Origin: Spirochaetaceae bacterium
GTDB taxonomy: Bacteria > Spirochaetota > Spirochaetia > Treponematales > Treponemataceae
Length of the DNA: 9,205 nucleotides
Reading direction: 5' to 3'
Assembly (NCBI GenBank): GCA_017382775.1
Contig: JAFNZQ010000238.1
Coordinates: 1-9,205, forward strand
The position numbers and the translations under genes are program-made. Numbering within the stretch: position 1 is the stretch's first letter; each line of letters begins with the position of its first letter. Positions 6,988-9,205 of the stretch are shown here, piece by piece. The notes beneath the pieces are model-generated. The model had not been told where the DNA came from and did no database searches. It was given only the letters and a program-made list of their open reading frames with translations.

Positions 6988-9205
6988 TTACTCAGCATCG
7001 TGAAGTTTTGCATCACTGAGATATACAGACAAGAAGTCCGTATCAGATACAGGCTTGCCCAATCGCAGACCTTGAGCGGCATAACAATTAAGTGAACGAA
7101 GCAGGTCAACCTGGGTTTTGGTTTCAACACCTTCGCAAATTACGTCCATGTTAAGTGAACGTGCCATTTGCACAATGGAGCCCAAAATCGTTTTTGCCCG
7201 CTCGTTGCTTTCGGAACGATAGAGGAAGCCTCGATCCACCTTAATAACGTCGGCGGGAATTTCTCGCAACAAGGCCAAGGAAGAATACTTGGAACCGAAA
7301 TCACCGATGGAGATGATAAATCCGTAGTAGCGCATTTTCTTAATAAGTTCGGTGAAGTAATCGCTTTCCTCGTACATGAACATTTCGGTAATTTCCATAT
7401 CCAAAAGTTCGTGGGGAATTTTATATCGTTCGATAATGTCGCAAACTCTGTCGAAATAATTTTCGGAAAGCAAGGTCTGTCGTGACTGGTTGATAGAAAC
7501 AGGTATGGGCGCCACACCGGAATCGATCCATGAACGAATAAGGCGACAAACCAATTCGATAACGTGGAAGTCCATATCAACGATGAATCCGTTCTGTTCA
7601 AAAATGGGAATGAAGTCACCGGGCATGAGTGTCTCGTCGGAATTCAAATTCCAGCGGATAAGAGACTCGGCACCAATGAGTTTTCCATCGGAAAGAACGT
7701 ACTTGGGCTGCAAGAAGATTTGGAATTGATCGTCTTGAATAGCGGTTTTAAGTCCGTTTTGAATGCGATGAATTTTGAGAATTTTACTTCGCATATTTTC
7801 ATCGTATTGGACAATGTCAACGCGGTTTTCCTTTTTAGCCTGGCTGTGAACGTAATTCACACGCTCGATAATGTCGTCAATTTCCCGTGTTTCTTCGGTG
7901 ATGGAGTAAACACCGGCGGTAAAAGACAAATTGTAAGCAACTTCCATTTCAGCCATTTTGCGATTAAAGGGCTGAACGAAGGTCGTGTTGAAGTTTTGGA
8001 TGAAATCCGGCTTGCGATCCTTATTAAGGAAGACATAGAAGAAGTCATTGTTGCTGCGGCAGCAGTATCCGGCACCTTCTATTAACTCGGAAAGCATTCG
8101 ATGTACCAAAATCAACACATTGCTTCCCTTCTCAAAACCGTACAAGTCGTTTATAATTTTGAAATTGGAAATGTCGATACCTGCAACCAACATGGATGAA
8201 TTGGGATGTCCCGAAATGTACTTTTGTGAAACCCGCTTGAATTCCAACAAACTCATTCCGTTGGTAAGAGGATCGGTGTTGAGGAATTTTTGGAAGAGCT
8301 TTTTGCGCTCATTCATTTCCTGTCCGATCAAAATGATAACAATGGTTGTGTAAATGGCAAATCCGGCAACCATCAATATGGTCAAGAACAATATGTGATT
8401 GACCTGGGATGAGAATTTAAATTCCGGAACCGAACTGAATATAAACCAGTTGGGCGTATCCAAAGGCAGATAGCGAATAAGGGTTCGTTTGCCGCCGTGG
8501 CTGTAAAAGGCACTTCCTCCCTTGTCGGAAGAAATGTTTCGCTTCATTGTTTGCAATTCGTCATCGGGCATTCCGCTTTCCACAAGCTTGTCGAAAACGT
8601 TGCTTGCCTCGCTGGAAGCCGTGTCGGAGAAAAAGTCGGAATCGAAGAAAATTGTTCCATCCCTGCTGAAAATGTAGGAATAGCCCTGTTCGAAATACAG
8701 AGGTTCCACAAGCACGGGGAACTGAGTCTTCAAGTCAGTGATACAGCCGGCATAGTATCTGGGTGCCATATCGCCGTTGGAAATGGGCATACTGAAAGAG
8801 AAAATCATTTGTCCATGTTCATCAGTAAAGCCGTCAACTCGGATTCCATTGCTGTCGGTATTCGAAAATTTAAACCGCAAAACAAAGGGAATGGGCCTCG
8901 TACCGTTGGCGAAGTAAACCTGAGAGATATTTGTATCGGCCACATAAAATTTAAGGGAACCTTCATACCTTTTCGTAAAGGTGGATATAAACGGCATGAA
9001 ATTTTCACCATTCATTTCCACTGTTTCGGTAAAGGACATTACAGTCTCTTGGAGTGCTTCCAAACTCTGATTAACCGCTTTCGCGCGATTAATATTTTCT
9101 TGCGTAATTGTTGCTTCTACATCAGAATACAAATACCTCTGAAATGTAAAAAAGTAGTACGCAGAAACCAACAAAATCAATAATACCGGAACTCCGTAAA
9201 TCAGA
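6988..9205 (-). CDS. Cache-sensor membrane protein with degenerate GGDEF and EAL domains, start outside window
   Basis: The product is a predicted inner-membrane receptor of the cyclic-di-GMP family. The frame is open to the window edge: the TTG at 9180 is preceded in frame by LIYGVPVL, part of the first membrane helix, so the true start is missing. Counting from that TTG, a membrane segment (1-12) leads to a roughly 245-residue extracytoplasmic domain with Cache-like features (YYAGCITDL at 142-150; GYSYIFSRDGTIFFDSD at 166-182). A second membrane helix follows (262-286). The GGDEF domain (about 300-460) opens with DPLTNG, but its signature is NNDFF (377-381), and no RxxD I-site is seen. The EAL domain (about 475-725) keeps E505 (written ESL), N564, E596, K647, E683 and E686 (EGVE). 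However, DDFG has become GDFG (626-629), losing a metal-binding Asp. It is likely a sensor or effector with weak or no catalysis (inference). Confidence 0.87.
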   Translation of the reverse strand, partial: LIYGVPVLLILLVSAYYFFTFQRYLYSDVEATITQENINRAKAVNQSLEALQETVMSFTETVEMNGENFMPFISTFTKRYEGSLKFYVADTNISQVYFANGTRPIPFVLRFKFSNTDSNGIRVDGFTDEHGQMIFSFSMPISNGDMAPRYYAGCITDLKTQFPVLVEPLYFEQGYSYIFSRDGTIFFDSDFFSDTASSEASNVFDKLVESGMPDDELQTMKRNISSDKGGSAFYSHGGKRTLIRYLPLDTPNWFIFSSVPEFKFSSQVNHILFLTILMVAGFAIYTTIVIILIGQEMNERKKLFQKFLNTDPLTNGMSLLEFKRVSQKYISGHPNSSMLVAGIDISNFKIINDLYGFEKGSNVLILVHRMLSELIEGAGYCCRSNNDFFYVFLNKDRKPDFIQNFNTTFVQPFNRKMAEMEVAYNLSFTAGVYSITEETREIDDIIERVNYVHSQAKKENRVDIVQYDENMRSKILKIHRIQNGLKTAIQDDQFQIFLQPKYVLSDGKLIGAESLIRWNLNSDETLMPGDFIPIFEQNGFIVDMDFHVIELVCRLIRSWIDSGVAPIPVSINQSRQTLLSENYFDRVCDIIERYKIPHELLDMEITEMFMYEESDYFTELIKKMRYYGFIISIGDFGSKYSSLALLREIPADVIKVDRGFLYRSESNERAKTILGSIVQMARSLNMDVICEGVETKTQVDLLRSLNCYAAQGLRLGKPVSDTDFLSVYLSDAKLHDAE

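Noticed and set aside
7564..8085. A 173-codon open frame on the + strand opposite the GGDEF/EAL region
   Set aside because: It is a shadow of the - strand gene, and the motifs belong to the - strand frame.
9178..9180. TTG as the true start of the EAL-domain gene
   Set aside because: The frame continues to the window edge with hydrophobic residues that complete the membrane helix, so TTG here is most likely an internal Leu codon.
8497..9183. A 228-codon open frame on the + strand, opposite the sensor domain of the EAL gene
   Set aside because: It lies wholly antisense to a gene with clear domains, has no ribosome site I can see, and its translation resembles no protein family. It is a by-product of codon use.
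1..9205. Frequent short words such as TTTTCC and TTCCGGA as a possible uptake or chi-like signal
   Set aside because: They occur inside genes and fit the codon choices of these proteins (Phe, Ser, Pro, Gly). No fixed longer word or spacing stands out by eye, and a word count against shuffled codons would be needed.

Overview
The window looks like ordinary chromosomal DNA of a spirochaete, most likely Treponema or a close relative. The main reason is the gene order: M23 peptidase, bactofilin, YaaR-type protein, then RicT/PSP1-type protein. From memory this matches a conserved treponemal block. Two further proteins carry short, relaxed lipoprotein signals (FLFSC) of the kind spirochaetes use. 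No search could be run, so the taxon is an inference. I see no mobile element, CRISPR array, tRNA or rRNA, and coding density is close to complete.

Bases 1-6923 hold seven genes, all on the + strand, with overlaps or gaps of at most 21 bases, so they read as one likely operon. The first two form a cell-shape pair: a membrane-anchored M23 (LytM-type) peptidoglycan endopeptidase whose N-terminus is cut by the left window edge, and a bactofilin that overlaps it by 4 bases. Next come a YaaR (DUF327) protein and a RicT/YaaT (PSP1 domain) protein with all six family cysteines. Then follow two lipoproteins of peptidase family M16. The first has the zinc motif HxxEH. The second has lost it but keeps the R/Y pair that the first lacks, so they look like two halves of one heteromeric M16B peptidase. 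The last gene encodes a divergent EPSP synthase (AroA) with a Tyr where the family normally has an Arg.

Bases 6924-6987 hold a strong bidirectional hairpin terminator between the convergent transcription units. Bases 6988-9205 (- strand) hold a membrane protein with a Cache-like extracytoplasmic sensor domain, a degenerate GGDEF domain (NNDFF) and an EAL domain that has lost the first Asp of its DDFG metal-binding motif. Its reading frame runs off the right edge, so the true start lies outside the window.

I found no clearly new defence or mobile system. The observations most worth following are the complementary M16 pair, the doubly degenerate GGDEF-EAL receptor, the divergent AroA, and the linkage of the bactofilin/M23 pair to yaaR-ricT.
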